64,000 nt of DNA from Microtetraspora sp. NBRC 13810 (GTDB taxonomy: Bacteria > Actinomycetota > Actinomycetes > Streptosporangiales > Streptosporangiaceae): the NCBI RefSeq assembly GCF_030268685.1, contig NZ_BSRQ01000001.1:434001-498000 (forward strand), given 5' to 3'. A model generated the notes under the pieces. The model made no database searches. It was not told the DNA's origin and saw only the letters and a list, made by a program, of their open reading frames with translations. The translations under genes and the position numbers were made by a program. Shown here piece after piece: positions 43,101 to 54,130 of the stretch; position 1 is the first letter of the stretch, and each line of letters begins with the position of its first letter.

Positions 43101-44796
43101 ACAGGTCCGCGAGGCCGGGCAGGTGCGCGCGGGCCGCGGCCCGCGCCTCCTCCGCGGTGGCCGCCCCCCGGGCGGCCTGCGCCGCGAGGTGGCACTGCTC
43201 CTGCGAGTGCCTGGCCAGCGTCGCCCGTACGGCGGGCAGCGCGGGCGCCCCCATCGACAGCGAGGACACCCCCAGCCCGACCAGCACGCAGGCGAGCACC
43301 GGATCGGCCGCCGCCTCACCGCACACGCCGCACGTCTTGCCACCCGCCCTGGCGGCGGACGCGGCGGCGTGGACCAGGTCGAGCAGCGCGGGCTGCCACG
43401 GATCCTGCAGCCCGGCCAGCGCGCCGAGCTGGCGGTCGGCGGCGAAGGCGTACTGCGCGAGGTCGTTGGTGCCGATGGAGAAGAAGTCGACGACCTGGGC
43501 GAGGTCGGCGGCGCGCAGCGCGGCGGCCGGGATCTCGATCATGATTCCGGCCTCCGGCAGCCCCGCCGTGCGGCACGCCTCGGCGAACCACTCCGCCTCG
43601 GCCCTGGTGGCGACCATGGGGGCCATCACCTGGAGCTTGGCCCGCGAGCCGGCCGCGGCCCTGGCCAGTGCGCCGAGCTGGGCGTCCATCACCTCGGGGT
43701 GCACCCGGAACAGGCGCAGCCCGCGCTCGCCGAGGGCGGCGTTGGGCTCCTCGCCGGGCGGCGGCAGGAAGGCCAGCGGCTTGTCGGCGCCGGCGTCCAG
43801 GGTGCGGACGACCACCCGGCCGCCGGGGAAGGCGTCAAGGACCGTCCGGTAGGCGTCCTCCTGCTCCTGCGCGCTCGGCGGGGTGGCCCGGTCCAGGAAC
43901 AGGAACTCGGTGCGGTAGAGGCCGACGCCCTCGGCGCCGTTGGCGACCGCGGCGGCGAGGTCGCCGGGGCCGCCGATGTTGGCGAGCAGCGGCACGAGGT
44001 GGCCGTCTGCGGTCATGCCGGGGCCGGTGGCGGCCGACAGCAGCGCCGCCCTGGCCGCGGCGGCGTTGCGCGCGACGGCGACCTCCTCCTCCGACGGCGA
44101 CAGCCGTACCGACCCCGAGGCGCCGTCGACGAGCACGCGGGTGCCGGCCGCGACGGCGGTGACGCCCGAGCAGGCCACCACCGCGGGCACGCCGAGCGCG
44201 CGGGCGAGGATGGCGGTGTGGCTGGTCGGGCCGCCCTCCTCGGTCACGAAGGCGGCGACCACGTCGCGGGAGAGCACCGCCGTGTCGGCCGGGGCGAGGT
44301 CGCGGGCGATCAGCACGAAGGGCTCGGCCGCGTCGGTGGGCACGCCCGGCATGGGCAGTCCGCTGAGCAGCGCGATCGTGCGGTCCCTGATGTCGTCCAG
44401 GTCGGCGACCCGGGCCGCGAGGTAGCCGCCGGCCCCGGCCAGCAGTTCGCGGAACCTGCCGAAGGACTCGTACACGGCGCGCTCGGCGGCGACGCCGTCG
44501 GCGACCAGCTCGCCGATCCCGTCGGCCAGGCCGGGGTCCCTGGCCATCATGGCCTGGGCCTCCAGCACGTCCTGCGCCTCGCCGCCGGCCTTGGCGCCGC
44601 GCGCCTCCAGGTCGATCGCGACGTGTTCCAGCGCCTCCAGGGCGCGGGCCCGCTCGGCGGCGGCGTCGCCGCCGTGCCGGGAGCCCGCGGGCGGCTCGGG
44701 GATCTCGTGCGCCAGCAGGTGGACGGGCCCCAGGCCGACGCCGGGGCTGACCCCGACGCCGGTGAGCACGCCCCGCACGGGTCCCTGGCCGGTCAC
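43093..44796 (-). CDS. ptsI: PTS enzyme I (phosphoenolpyruvate-protein phosphotransferase)
   Basis: A 567-residue cytoplasmic enzyme. The N-domain holds the phospho-His site GGPTSHTAILARAL (His193); the C-terminal PEP-binding barrel has GVGLYRTEFLFLDR, IGTNDLAQYA and CGVCGEAAADP with the catalytic Cys region. It takes phosphate from PEP and passes it to HPr. Length is normal. The GTG start overlaps the HPr stop (GTGA, 44793-44796). It ends the SIS-IIB-IIA-HAD-HPr-EI operon and its last codons form part of a tandem repeat. Confidence 0.96.
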   Translation of the reverse strand: MTGQGPVRGVLTGVGVSPGVGLGPVHLLAHEIPEPPAGSRHGGDAAAERARALEALEHVAIDLEARGAKAGGEAQDVLEAQAMMARDPGLADGIGELVADGVAAERAVYESFGRFRELLAGAGGYLAARVADLDDIRDRTIALLSGLPMPGVPTDAAEPFVLIARDLAPADTAVLSRDVVAAFVTEEGGPTSHTAILARALGVPAVVACSGVTAVAAGTRVLVDGASGSVRLSPSEEEVAVARNAAAARAALLSAATGPGMTADGHLVPLLANIGGPGDLAAAVANGAEGVGLYRTEFLFLDRATPPSAQEQEDAYRTVLDAFPGGRVVVRTLDAGADKPLAFLPPPGEEPNAALGERGLRLFRVHPEVMDAQLGALARAAAGSRAKLQVMAPMVATRAEAEWFAEACRTAGLPEAGIMIEIPAAALRAADLAQVVDFFSIGTNDLAQYAFAADRQLGALAGLQDPWQPALLDLVHAAASAARAGGKTCGVCGEAAADPVLACVLVGLGVSSLSMGAPALPAVRATLARHSQEQCHLAAQAARGAATAEEARAAARAHLPGLADLSL

Positions 44797-45050
44797 GGCG
44801 CCGACGCAATCGCCGCCAGCGTCTCGACCAGCTCCTCCGCGCCGTCGCCCTCCGCGCTGATCACGACGTTCTCCCCCTGCCGGACGTCCAGGGCGAGGAC
44901 GGACAGGATGCTCTTGGCGTTCACCGGCTGTCCGCCCACCTTGGCCAGGGTGACGTCGATGCCCGCCTTCGCGGCGGTCTGCACGAACGTAGCCGCCGGA
45001 CGGGCGTGCAGGCCGACTTCCGCCTGGACGGTTACCCTGCGTTCTGCCAC
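44793..45050 (-). CDS. ptsH: PTS phosphocarrier protein HPr
   Basis: An 85-residue protein with phospho-His15 in VGLHARPAATFVQ. The Ser46 region reads NAKSILSVLAL, so the regulatory serine is present in sequence, although HPr kinase is not typical of actinobacteria. It carries phosphate from EI to IIA. The GTG at 45050 has AGGAGG 4 nt upstream. It is coupled to ptsI and lies 17 bp behind the HAD gene. Confidence 0.96.
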   Translation of the reverse strand: MAERRVTVQAEVGLHARPAATFVQTAAKAGIDVTLAKVGGQPVNAKSILSVLALDVRQGENVVISAEGDGAEELVETLAAIASAP

Positions 45051-45067
45051 GGTTCCTCCTTGGTTGT

Positions 45068-45715
45068 TCAGAAAAGCGGTAGTGGCCAGTCGATCCCGGT
45101 CAGGTCGGCCACCACGAGGTCCGCCCCGGCGAGATCCTCGTCGGGGTGGGTGGTGGCCACGGCGACGCAGGCCATGCCCGCCGCCTTGGCGGCGGCGATC
45201 CCCGCCACCGAGTCCTCGAAGGCGACGCAGTCGGCGGGCGCGGCGCCCAGCCGTTCGGCGCCCAGCAGGAAGCCCTCCGGGTGCGGCTTGCCCGCCGTCA
45301 CGTCCTCCGCGGTGACCATGGTCCGTACCAGGTCCCGCACGCCCACGTCGGCCAGGCGCTCCTCGGCCCACCAGCGCATCGCGGAGGTGACCACGGCGAT
45401 CGGCGAGCCGAACCCGGCGACCCTGCGGACCAGCTCCGCCGCGCCGGGCACCGGCACGATCTCCGGCAGGTCCGGGTGGTCGCGGTAGGTGAGGACCTCC
45501 GCGAAGAGCTCGTCGATGCCCTTGCCGGGGAACAACGCGGCCTTCTCGGCCAGGACGTCGCGCCCGCGCCTGCCCACGAATCCGCGCAGCAGCGCCATGT
45601 CGTGGTCGATCCCGTGGTTGTCGAGCAGCAGAGACCACATGGCCAGGCTGCGTCGCTCGGTGTCGATCAGAGTGCCGTCGAGGTCGAAGAGTGCCGCCTT
45701 CATCTGGGGAGTCAT
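45068..45715 (-). CDS. HAD-superfamily sugar phosphatase or phosphoglucomutase-like enzyme
   Basis: A 215-residue protein with all motifs of the beta-phosphoglucomutase-like subfamily: motif I LFDLDGTLIDTE, motif II VVTSAM, motif III GKPHPEGFLLG, motif IV CVAFEDSVAGIAAAKAAGM, and a helical cap (about 18-85). Sitting between IIA (1 bp) and HPr (17 bp) in the PTS operon, it probably acts on a sugar phosphate from GlcNAc or glucosamine, for instance as a detoxifying phosphatase. That is inference from context. Start ATG 45715; a second ATG at 45703 would suit motif I equally. Confidence 0.88.
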   Translation of the reverse strand: MTPQMKAALFDLDGTLIDTERRSLAMWSLLLDNHGIDHDMALLRGFVGRRGRDVLAEKAALFPGKGIDELFAEVLTYRDHPDLPEIVPVPGAAELVRRVAGFGSPIAVVTSAMRWWAEERLADVGVRDLVRTMVTAEDVTAGKPHPEGFLLGAERLGAAPADCVAFEDSVAGIAAAKAAGMACVAVATTHPDEDLAGADLVVADLTGIDWPLPLF

Positions 45716-45716
45716 A

Positions 45717-46172
45717 TCACTCCCACCTGAACAGCTCGTCCCCGGCCCTGACCGGGCCGAGGGCGAGGGCCGCGACCGCCTCCGCGGCGGCGTCGAGCGC
45801 GATCACCGGGCAGACCGGCGAGCGGCCGGCCGCCTCGATGTCGGCGGGATTCCAGGCCACGATCGGCCGGCCCGCCGAGACCAGGTCGCCCTCGCGGGCC
45901 AGCAGCCGGAACCCGGTCCCCTTGAGCTGCACGGTGTCGATGCCCAGGTGGACGAGGACGCCCCGGCCGCCGGCGCCCGCGACGATGAACGCGTGCGCGT
46001 GCAGTTTCACGATCTGCCCGTCGATCGGGGCGACCGCCTCGGCGGCGCCGCGCTCGGGGTCCACGGCGAGGCCGGGCCCCACCATGCCCGCGGAGAACAC
46101 CGGGTCCGGCACCTGCGCGAGAACGAGCGCGCGGCCCGCCACGGGGGCGAGAACGGTCGTGCTCATGGTCAT
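45717..46172 (-). CDS. crr: PTS glucose-family enzyme IIA (Crr-like)
   Basis: A 151-residue single-domain IIA of the glucose/GlcNAc family. The active-site His75 is in GVLVHLGIDTV and the second conserved His in VKLHAHAF. LAPVAGRALVL at the start and EREGDLVSAGRPIVAW-like LAREGDLVSAG near residue 95 are family marks. It takes phosphate from HPr and passes it to IIB. As an unlinked IIA it can serve more than one permease and report sugar status. Start ATG 46172, with ATG 46166 as alternative; ribosome binding site weak. One base separates it from the HAD gene. Confidence 0.94.
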   Translation of the reverse strand: MTMSTTVLAPVAGRALVLAQVPDPVFSAGMVGPGLAVDPERGAAEAVAPIDGQIVKLHAHAFIVAGAGGRGVLVHLGIDTVQLKGTGFRLLAREGDLVSAGRPIVAWNPADIEAAGRSPVCPVIALDAAAEAVAALALGPVRAGDELFRWE

Positions 46173-46229
46173 GCTCGCTTCGCCGTCATGACACCCTCTC
46201 CGGTGTGCCGCCGCTCGGCCGGAGGGCGC

Positions 46230-46466
46230 TCAGCCGATGATGTCCTCGATGTCGCTGGCGATCGTGTCGGCCTGCGGCCCCACCACGACCTGGACGATGT
46301 TGCCGGCGGCCATGACCCCGTGCACGCCGGCGGCCCTGAGCGCGGTCTGGTCGACCTTGGAGGCGTCGTGCACTTCGGTACGCAGGCGGGTGATGCACGG
46401 CTCGATCTCGATGATGTTGTCGGCGCCGCCGAGTCCGGCGATGATCGCGTCAGCGTCTGCCGCCAT
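46230..46466 (-). CDS. PTS glucose/GlcNAc-family enzyme IIB
   Basis: A 78-residue free-standing IIB domain. The phospho-Cys24 is in IEPCITRLRTEV, the family signature, followed by GVMAAGNIVQVVVGPQAD. It corresponds to NagF-type IIB proteins of streptomycetes that work with a separate NagE2 permease. ATG 46466 has GGGAG 6 nt upstream. It lies 57 bp from IIA and 48 bp from the SIS gene in one operon. Confidence 0.94.
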   Translation of the reverse strand: MAADADAIIAGLGGADNIIEIEPCITRLRTEVHDASKVDQTALRAAGVHGVMAAGNIVQVVVGPQADTIASDIEDIIG

Positions 46467-46514
46467 GTCGTACTCCCGTCGTCTCTGTCGGTGACCAGGC
46501 TAGACGACCGGCGG

Positions 46515-47549
46515 CTAGTCGGTCTGGGTGACCTTGTTCAGGCCGCGCGGCGCGTCGGGGTCGATCCCCAGCCTGCGGGCGAGAGCCTCGGTGAGCAACT
46601 GGCCGGGCACGATCAGGCCGAGGGGGGCCACCCACTCGGGCAGGTCCGGGCCGTTGAGGGACGCGGTCGAGGCCGCCGCCAGCCCGGCTCCGCCGCCCAC
46701 GCCGTACGCCGCCGCGCCCGCGCCGGTGACCCGCTCGGCCAGCGCGATCGTGCCGGGCAGCGTGGGACCGTCGCCGGCCGCGATCAGGATGGCCGGGGTG
46801 TCCTCGTCCACCACGGCGATCGGGCCGTGCAGCAGGTCGGCGTAGGACAGGCCCATCGCGTGCAGGTAGCACGCCTCCTTGAGCTTGATCGCGGTCTCCA
46901 GCGCGGTCGAGAACGCCAGGCCCCGGCCGGACACGACGACGCCCTGCTTGTCGGCCAGGGCTTCCACGATCGCGTCCAGGTCGCCCGGGTTCTCGATCAG
47001 CTTCTCCACCGCGTCCGGCACCCTGGCCAGGTCGGCGGGGTCCACGTCGGCGCCGTGGCCGAGGGCGAGGACGGCGAGCGCGGCGAGCTGGGTGGTGTAG
47101 GTCTTGGTGGCCGGCACCGCCTTCTCCTCGCCGGCCTCGGTGCACAGGGCGAGGTCGGCGGCCTGGGCGAGCGGGCTCTCCGGGCCGCCGTTGGTGATCG
47201 CCACCGTCTTCGCGCCGCAGTCGGCCGCCCAGGCGAGGGTCTCCACGATCTCCTCGGTGCGCCCGGACTGGGACAGCGCCACCGCGAGCACCCCGTCGAG
47301 GTCCAGCTTGCGGCGGTAGGTCGTGGCGATCGAGGGCGCGGCCAGCGTGGCCAGCCGGCCGGCGTGCGCCTCGATCAGGTAGCGCCCGTAGACCGCGGCG
47401 TTGTCGGAGGTGCCGCGCGCGATGAAGAGGAGCTGCCGGGTACGGCCGGCCAGCGCGGCGACCTCGTCCACGCGCGGCAGCAGCGCGTCCAGCGTGGCCC
47501 GTAGCGCCGCCGGCTGGTCGCCGATCTCGCTGCGCATGTTCGTGGTCAT
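46515..47549 (-). CDS. SIS-domain amino-sugar phosphate isomerase/deaminase (NagB-II/NagS-like)
   Basis: A 344-residue protein with two SIS domains: the first with FIARGTSDNAAVYGRY and ALSQSGRTEEIVETL, the second with VVSGRGLAFSTALETAIKLKEACYLHA and LLHGPIAVVDEDTPA. This equals the isomerase half of GlmS without the glutaminase domain, as in NagB-II glucosamine-6-phosphate deaminases and the streptomycete NagS sugar isomerase. In this operon it likely converts glucosamine-6-phosphate to fructose-6-phosphate. The ATG at 47549 is chosen on a G-rich stretch 3 nt upstream; ATG 47561 and 47537 are possible. It is the first gene of the PTS operon and starts about 75 bp from the operator. Confidence 0.85.
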   Translation of the reverse strand: MTTNMRSEIGDQPAALRATLDALLPRVDEVAALAGRTRQLLFIARGTSDNAAVYGRYLIEAHAGRLATLAAPSIATTYRRKLDLDGVLAVALSQSGRTEEIVETLAWAADCGAKTVAITNGGPESPLAQAADLALCTEAGEEKAVPATKTYTTQLAALAVLALGHGADVDPADLARVPDAVEKLIENPGDLDAIVEALADKQGVVVSGRGLAFSTALETAIKLKEACYLHAMGLSYADLLHGPIAVVDEDTPAILIAAGDGPTLPGTIALAERVTGAGAAAYGVGGGAGLAAASTASLNGPDLPEWVAPLGLIVPGQLLTEALARRLGIDPDAPRGLNKVTQTD

Positions 47550-47624
47550 CTTCCGCCCCATCCTTCGGTCCCACGGCGAACCCGACGTGCGACCGACCCC
47601 AAGTTGACACTCTTTTCCGGCATG

Positions 47625-47646
47625 TGGTCTAGTCCGGACTAGACCA
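47625..47646. promoter_or_regulatory. DasR-type operator, perfect 22-bp palindrome (paired half-matching sites)
   Basis: TGGTCTAGTCC followed directly by its complement GGACTAGACCA. The streptomycete DasR-responsive element is built on GGTCTAGACC. Here GGTCTAGTCC and GGACTAGACC each match it with one change, side by side. The site sits between the SIS gene and the DasR-type regulator gene, so it can control the PTS operon and the regulator together. A TTGACA nearby (about 47604-47609) may be a -35 on the plus strand. Confidence 0.85.
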
Positions 47647-47695
47647 GTACGAACCATAGCCCATGCTTTTAAACCAGATCGAGGGGGGAGGATCC

Positions 47696-48436
47696 GTGGC
47701 GCACATCGATCCGGACAGCCCGGTGCCCAAGTACTTCCAGCTCCGCGAGATCCTGCTCGACCTGATGGAGAGCAACGAGCTGCCCATCGGCGCGGCCATC
47801 CCGTCCGAGCGCGACCTCTGCCAGCAGTTCGGCCTCTCCCGTATGACCGTACGGCAGGCCGTGGACCACCTGGTCTCCGAGGGCCGGCTGCACCGGGTGG
47901 CGGGCAAGGGGACCTTCGTCGCCCGTCCCAAGATCGAGATGGCGCTGCGGCTCACATCGTTCAGCGACGACATGCGGGCGCGCGGGCTGCGGCCGGGCTC
48001 CCGCGACCTCGACCGGCGGATCATGCGCGCCAGCGCGCACCTCGCCCGCGAGCTGGGCATCCGTCCCGGCGACGAGGTGCACTTCATCGAGCGGCTGCGC
48101 ACCGCGGACGGGGAGCCGCTGTGCATCGAGCGGGCCCACATCCCCGTCTCCCTCGCCCCCGACCTCATCGACCGCGACCTCACCGACCGTTCGCTGTACG
48201 GCCTGCTCGAATCGGACTACGGTCTGGTACTGGACGCGGGAGAGCTCACGATCGACGGCGGCATCGCCGACCCGGGCGACGCCGACCTGCTGAAACTGCC
48301 ACGTGGTGGAGCCGTGCTGCTGCTGCAGCGGCGTTCCTTCGCCGGGGGCGTGTGCGCCGAACTCGGCGTCTCGACCTACCGCGCCGACCGCTACCAGCTC
48401 CGTACGGTCCTGGAGACACCGCAACGACGGAACTGA
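47696..48436 (+). CDS. dasR: DasR-type GntR/HutC transcriptional regulator
   Basis: A 246-residue regulator: winged helix at about 10-80 (IPSERDLCQQFGLSRMTVRQAVDHLV, GRLHRVAGKGTFVA) and UTRA effector domain at about 95-240 (SFSDDMRARGLRPGSRDLDRRI, CAELGVSTYRADRYQL). DasR represses amino-sugar uptake and is released by glucosamine-6-phosphate (known for Streptomyces coelicolor). GTG 47696 has GGGGGGAGG 5 nt upstream. The 22-bp operator lies 50 bp before the start and the PTS IIC permease follows after 27 bp, so autoregulation and control of the whole locus are likely. Confidence 0.92.
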   Translation: MAHIDPDSPVPKYFQLREILLDLMESNELPIGAAIPSERDLCQQFGLSRMTVRQAVDHLVSEGRLHRVAGKGTFVARPKIEMALRLTSFSDDMRARGLRPGSRDLDRRIMRASAHLARELGIRPGDEVHFIERLRTADGEPLCIERAHIPVSLAPDLIDRDLTDRSLYGLLESDYGLVLDAGELTIDGGIADPGDADLLKLPRGGAVLLLQRRSFAGGVCAELGVSTYRADRYQLRTVLETPQRRN

Positions 48437-48463
48437 CTCCTCATTGACCTGGAGGAACGCCCG

Positions 48464-49786
48464 ATGAGTTCCAGTTCGGCGGACGCGGGCCTCCCCGCGG
48501 CTCCCTCCCGCCAGTCGTCGGTCATGGCCGTGCTCTCCCGGATCGGCCGCTCGCTCATGCTCCCCATCGCGGCCCTGCCCGCCGCCGCCCTGCTGCTCCG
48601 GCTGGGCCAGGACGACCTGCTCGGGCGCACCGCCAACCCCACCCTGGACGAGGTCGCGGCCGTCATCGGCGGCGCGGGAGGCGCGCTCTTCGACGCGCTC
48701 CCGCTGCTCTTCGCGGTGGGCGTGGCGATCGGGTTCGCCCGCAAGTCGGACGGCTCGACCGCGCTGGCCGCCGTCATCGGGTACCTCGTCTGGGACCGGG
48801 TCACCCACCTGATGTTCTTCAACTCCAACCTGCGCTCCCAGGTCTCCCAGCAGGTGCTCGGGCCCGACGGCCGGCTGACCGAGACCGTGAACCTCGCCTC
48901 CGCCAACCCCACCCGGGTGCTCGGCGGCATCCTCATCGGCCTGGTCACCGCCCTGCTGTGGCAGCGCTACCACCGGATCAAGCTGCCCGCCTGGCTGGCG
49001 TTCTTCGGCGGGCGGCGCTTCGTGCCGATCGTCACGGCGCTCGCCGGCCTCGTCCTCGGCGTCGTCTTCGGCCTCGTGTGGCCCCCGGTCGGCGAGGCCG
49101 TACGCGGCTTCGGCGACTGGCTCGCCTCCTACACGACGATCGGCACCGGCATCTACGGCGTGGTCAACCGGCTGCTCGTGCCGCTCGGGCTGCACCACTT
49201 CGTCAACTCGATCGTGTGGTTCACCATCCCCGAGTGCAAGGTCGGCGGGGTGACCGCGGCCGGGGACCTCAACTGCTACTTCGCCGGTCAGCAGGGGGCC
49301 GGGGAGTTCATGGCCGGGTTCTTCCCGGTGTTCATGTTCGGACTGCCCGCCGCCGCGCTGGCCATGTGGCAGGCCGCGCCCGCCCACCGGAGGGCCGCCG
49401 TCGGCGGGATCATGCTCTCGGCCGCGCTGATCTCCTTCGTCACCGGCATCACCGAGCCGATCGAGTTCGCCTTCATCTTCGTCGCCCCGGTGCTCTTCGT
49501 CGTGCACGCGCTGCTCACCGGGGTCGCCATGGCGGTCACCTCGGCCCTGGACGGCAGGCTCGGCTTCGGCTTCTCCGCCGGGCTCATCGACGCGGTGCTC
49601 AACTACGGCAAGTCCAACACCCACCACTTCTGGCTCATCATGGGCCTAGGTGTGATCTACGCCGTGGTCTACTACGTGCTCTTCAGCTTCCTGATCAGGA
49701 AACTGAACATCATGACCCCGGGCAGGGAACCCGAGCCCGACCTCGACGCAGGCGAACCCGCCCGCCCCTCCCCCCCGCCCCCCTAG
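48464..49786 (+). CDS. nagE2: PTS N-acetylglucosamine-specific enzyme IIC
   Basis: A 440-residue membrane permease with about ten hydrophobic segments. GRSLMLPIAALPAAALLLRLG at the start, GVAIGFARKSDGSTALAAVIGYL, PLGLHHFVNSIVWF and the sugar-site motif GITEPIEFAFIFVAP are those of the glucose/GlcNAc IIC family. It lacks IIB and IIA domains, which are supplied by the genes at 46230 and 45717. ATG 48464 has GGAGGA 7 nt upstream. It is transcribed with dasR. GlcNAc rather than glucose is inferred from the regulator and from NagE2 likeness. Confidence 0.92.
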   Translation: MSSSSADAGLPAAPSRQSSVMAVLSRIGRSLMLPIAALPAAALLLRLGQDDLLGRTANPTLDEVAAVIGGAGGALFDALPLLFAVGVAIGFARKSDGSTALAAVIGYLVWDRVTHLMFFNSNLRSQVSQQVLGPDGRLTETVNLASANPTRVLGGILIGLVTALLWQRYHRIKLPAWLAFFGGRRFVPIVTALAGLVLGVVFGLVWPPVGEAVRGFGDWLASYTTIGTGIYGVVNRLLVPLGLHHFVNSIVWFTIPECKVGGVTAAGDLNCYFAGQQGAGEFMAGFFPVFMFGLPAAALAMWQAAPAHRRAAVGGIMLSAALISFVTGITEPIEFAFIFVAPVLFVVHALLTGVAMAVTSALDGRLGFGFSAGLIDAVLNYGKSNTHHFWLIMGLGVIYAVVYYVLFSFLIRKLNIMTPGREPEPDLDAGEPARPSPPPP

Positions 49787-49856
49787 CCCCCAGCCCAACG
49801 GCCGCACGGGCGGCAGGGTGGTTCCGGGCGGGGCCTGTGGCTCTTCCGTGACATCC

Positions 49857-49889
49857 GGATCGGCTTTCGGGGTGGCGGGCGGCCGATCC
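49857..49889 (+). terminator. Possible hairpin terminator after nagE2
   Basis: GGATCGGC and GCCGATCC, 17 nt apart, about 70 bp beyond the permease stop. The long loop makes it a weaker candidate. Confidence 0.4.
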
Positions 49890-50034
49890 AGCTTGGGGGG
49901 ATCTTCTTCGCTTAGGTCCGCGAAACGGCGCGGCGGCGGAAGAAGCTGGTGGGCCGGGTATCCGGTGGCGGGCCCGGAACCTCCTGTCCATGTCAGCGCA
50001 CGTCAGGTTCCCGCACCCCTCTGGGAGTCGCCCC

Positions 50035-50529
50035 ATGCCCCGCCATCTGCGATCGGTCCCCCTCCCCCGGTTCGGCGCCGCCCTCACCGCCGACCCGCCG
50101 TACGACGACGAGCGCCCGGCCGCGGGCCCAGCCTCGGCGCCGCCTTACGTACAGGGCACGCTGGCCCTCGCCTGTGAGGAGGCGGACCTCCCGCGGCCGG
50201 GCCGGGTACGGCCGGTGCGCACGCCCGGCGAGCGGCGGCTGCGGGCGCTGGGGCAGGCGTTCGCGGAGGTGCTCGCCGGGCGGCGGCCCGCGGCCACGGT
50301 CGCCGCGCACGCCACCGCCCGCGCCTACGCGGAGCTGCGCCGGGCCGGCCGCATCATCGACGCCGACGGGCCGCCGTTCGCCTCCCGCCCGCACATCTCC
50401 ATGCCGACGCCGGACGCGATCGAGATGTGCCTGCTCGTCCACTGCGCCCGCCGCCGCAGGGTGCTCGCCCTGCGCCTGGAGCGCCGAGGCGTCCAGTGGC
50501 TCTGCACCGACTTCGAGACAACCCCCTGA
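50035..50529 (+). CDS. Conserved actinobacterial protein next to secA (DUF6459/Rv3235-like)
   Basis: A 164-residue protein. After a basic Pro-rich start (MPRHLRSVPLPRFG), a helical region (RRLRALGQAFAEVLAGRRPAATVAAHATARAYAELRRA in pieces) is followed by beta strands ending in VLALRLERRGVQWLCTDFE. The pattern fits the Rv3235-type family (DUF6459) that lies near secA in many actinobacteria; function unknown. ATG 50035 has GGGAG 7 nt upstream and begins the conserved HLR-V-PLP motif; ATG 49990 is the longer option. It is convergent with secA. Confidence 0.8.
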   Translation: MPRHLRSVPLPRFGAALTADPPYDDERPAAGPASAPPYVQGTLALACEEADLPRPGRVRPVRTPGERRLRALGQAFAEVLAGRRPAATVAAHATARAYAELRRAGRIIDADGPPFASRPHISMPTPDAIEMCLLVHCARRRRVLALRLERRGVQWLCTDFETTP

Positions 50530-50638
50530 CAACTTCCCCCTGGCAACCCTCCAGACGCCCTCTGAACCCCCTCCCCGAGCCCGCCGGGTGCCGTCTTGCC
50601 GGAAGGCCCCCGTGAGCAGTCGCCTTTGAGACGCGAAC

Positions 50639-50663
50639 GGCCCCCGGGCGATGCCCGGGGGCC
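50639..50663. terminator. Hairpin terminator between the DUF6459-type gene and secA
   Basis: A perfect 11-bp stem (GGCCCCCGGGC with GCCCGGGGGCC) and a 3-nt loop, 20 bp beyond the secA stop. It can serve both convergent transcripts. Confidence 0.85.
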
Positions 50664-50683
50664 GGTGCGAGCGGCGGGTGCGG

Positions 50684-53488
<2,805 letters not shown>

Positions 53489-53706
53489 TTTATGTAAAGC
53501 TCCTCGCAGGTCGACCCCGGCCGGGCTGACGAGACATACTTCCCCGGTGCCATCGTAGGCGCTTCCACCACCAGACACAGCCACCGTCAAGAACGGTGTG
53601 ACCGTGTGTGGAGTTCCCCGGGGAGTTCCTTGGATGGGTATGTCCTCTCCCTTGGGGTATGTCGGTGCCTATCGCACTGCTGGCGACGGCAAGGAGAGAA
53701 GGGACG

Positions 53707-54048
53707 ATGGCCGAGATCGACTCTCAGAGGCCACAACAGGAAGAGGGCGGCGAACTCGTCGAGGGCGAGCTCGGTTCGCGGCCCAAGACGTTCGGGCGGC
53801 AGTCGGGCCACAGCGGCCGGGCGTCGTCGTGGCTGGCGGTCACGGTGATGTTGCTCGGCTTCACGGTGGGCGGCGTGGCATTGTGCCTGGGTCCGCACTG
53901 GTTCGCGTTCTGGCTGGGCGCGGGGATCTTCGTGCTCGGCGGCGTGCTCGCGCTGGTCTTCGACGTCTTCTCGGACGTCGTCGTCGACACGCCCCGGGTG
54001 ATGTTCGACGAAGAGGGCCGGCCACACGACTTGGTGGACCGTACCTGA
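53707..54048 (+). CDS. Small two-helix membrane protein of unknown function
   Basis: A 113-residue protein: an acidic, hydrophilic N-part (1-38), two hydrophobic segments (about 42-65, VTVMLLGFTVGGVALCLG, and 67-90, FAFWLGAGIFVLGGVLALVF), and a short acidic tail. Both ends are probably cytoplasmic. No family recognised. ATG 53707 has GAGAAGGG 4-5 nt upstream; longer starts add no sensible sequence. It is divergent from secA (218 bp) and lies 82 bp before the YcaQ-like gene. Confidence 0.75.
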   Translation: MAEIDSQRPQQEEGGELVEGELGSRPKTFGRQSGHSGRASSWLAVTVMLLGFTVGGVALCLGPHWFAFWLGAGIFVLGGVLALVFDVFSDVVVDTPRVMFDEEGRPHDLVDRT

Positions 54049-54130
54049 CGCGACATTTACCCGGGTTCGGCCGGCCCCCGAGGACACCGGCATTCGGTTT
54101 TCGTCGGTGACGCGGGTTAGCATCGCCCCC

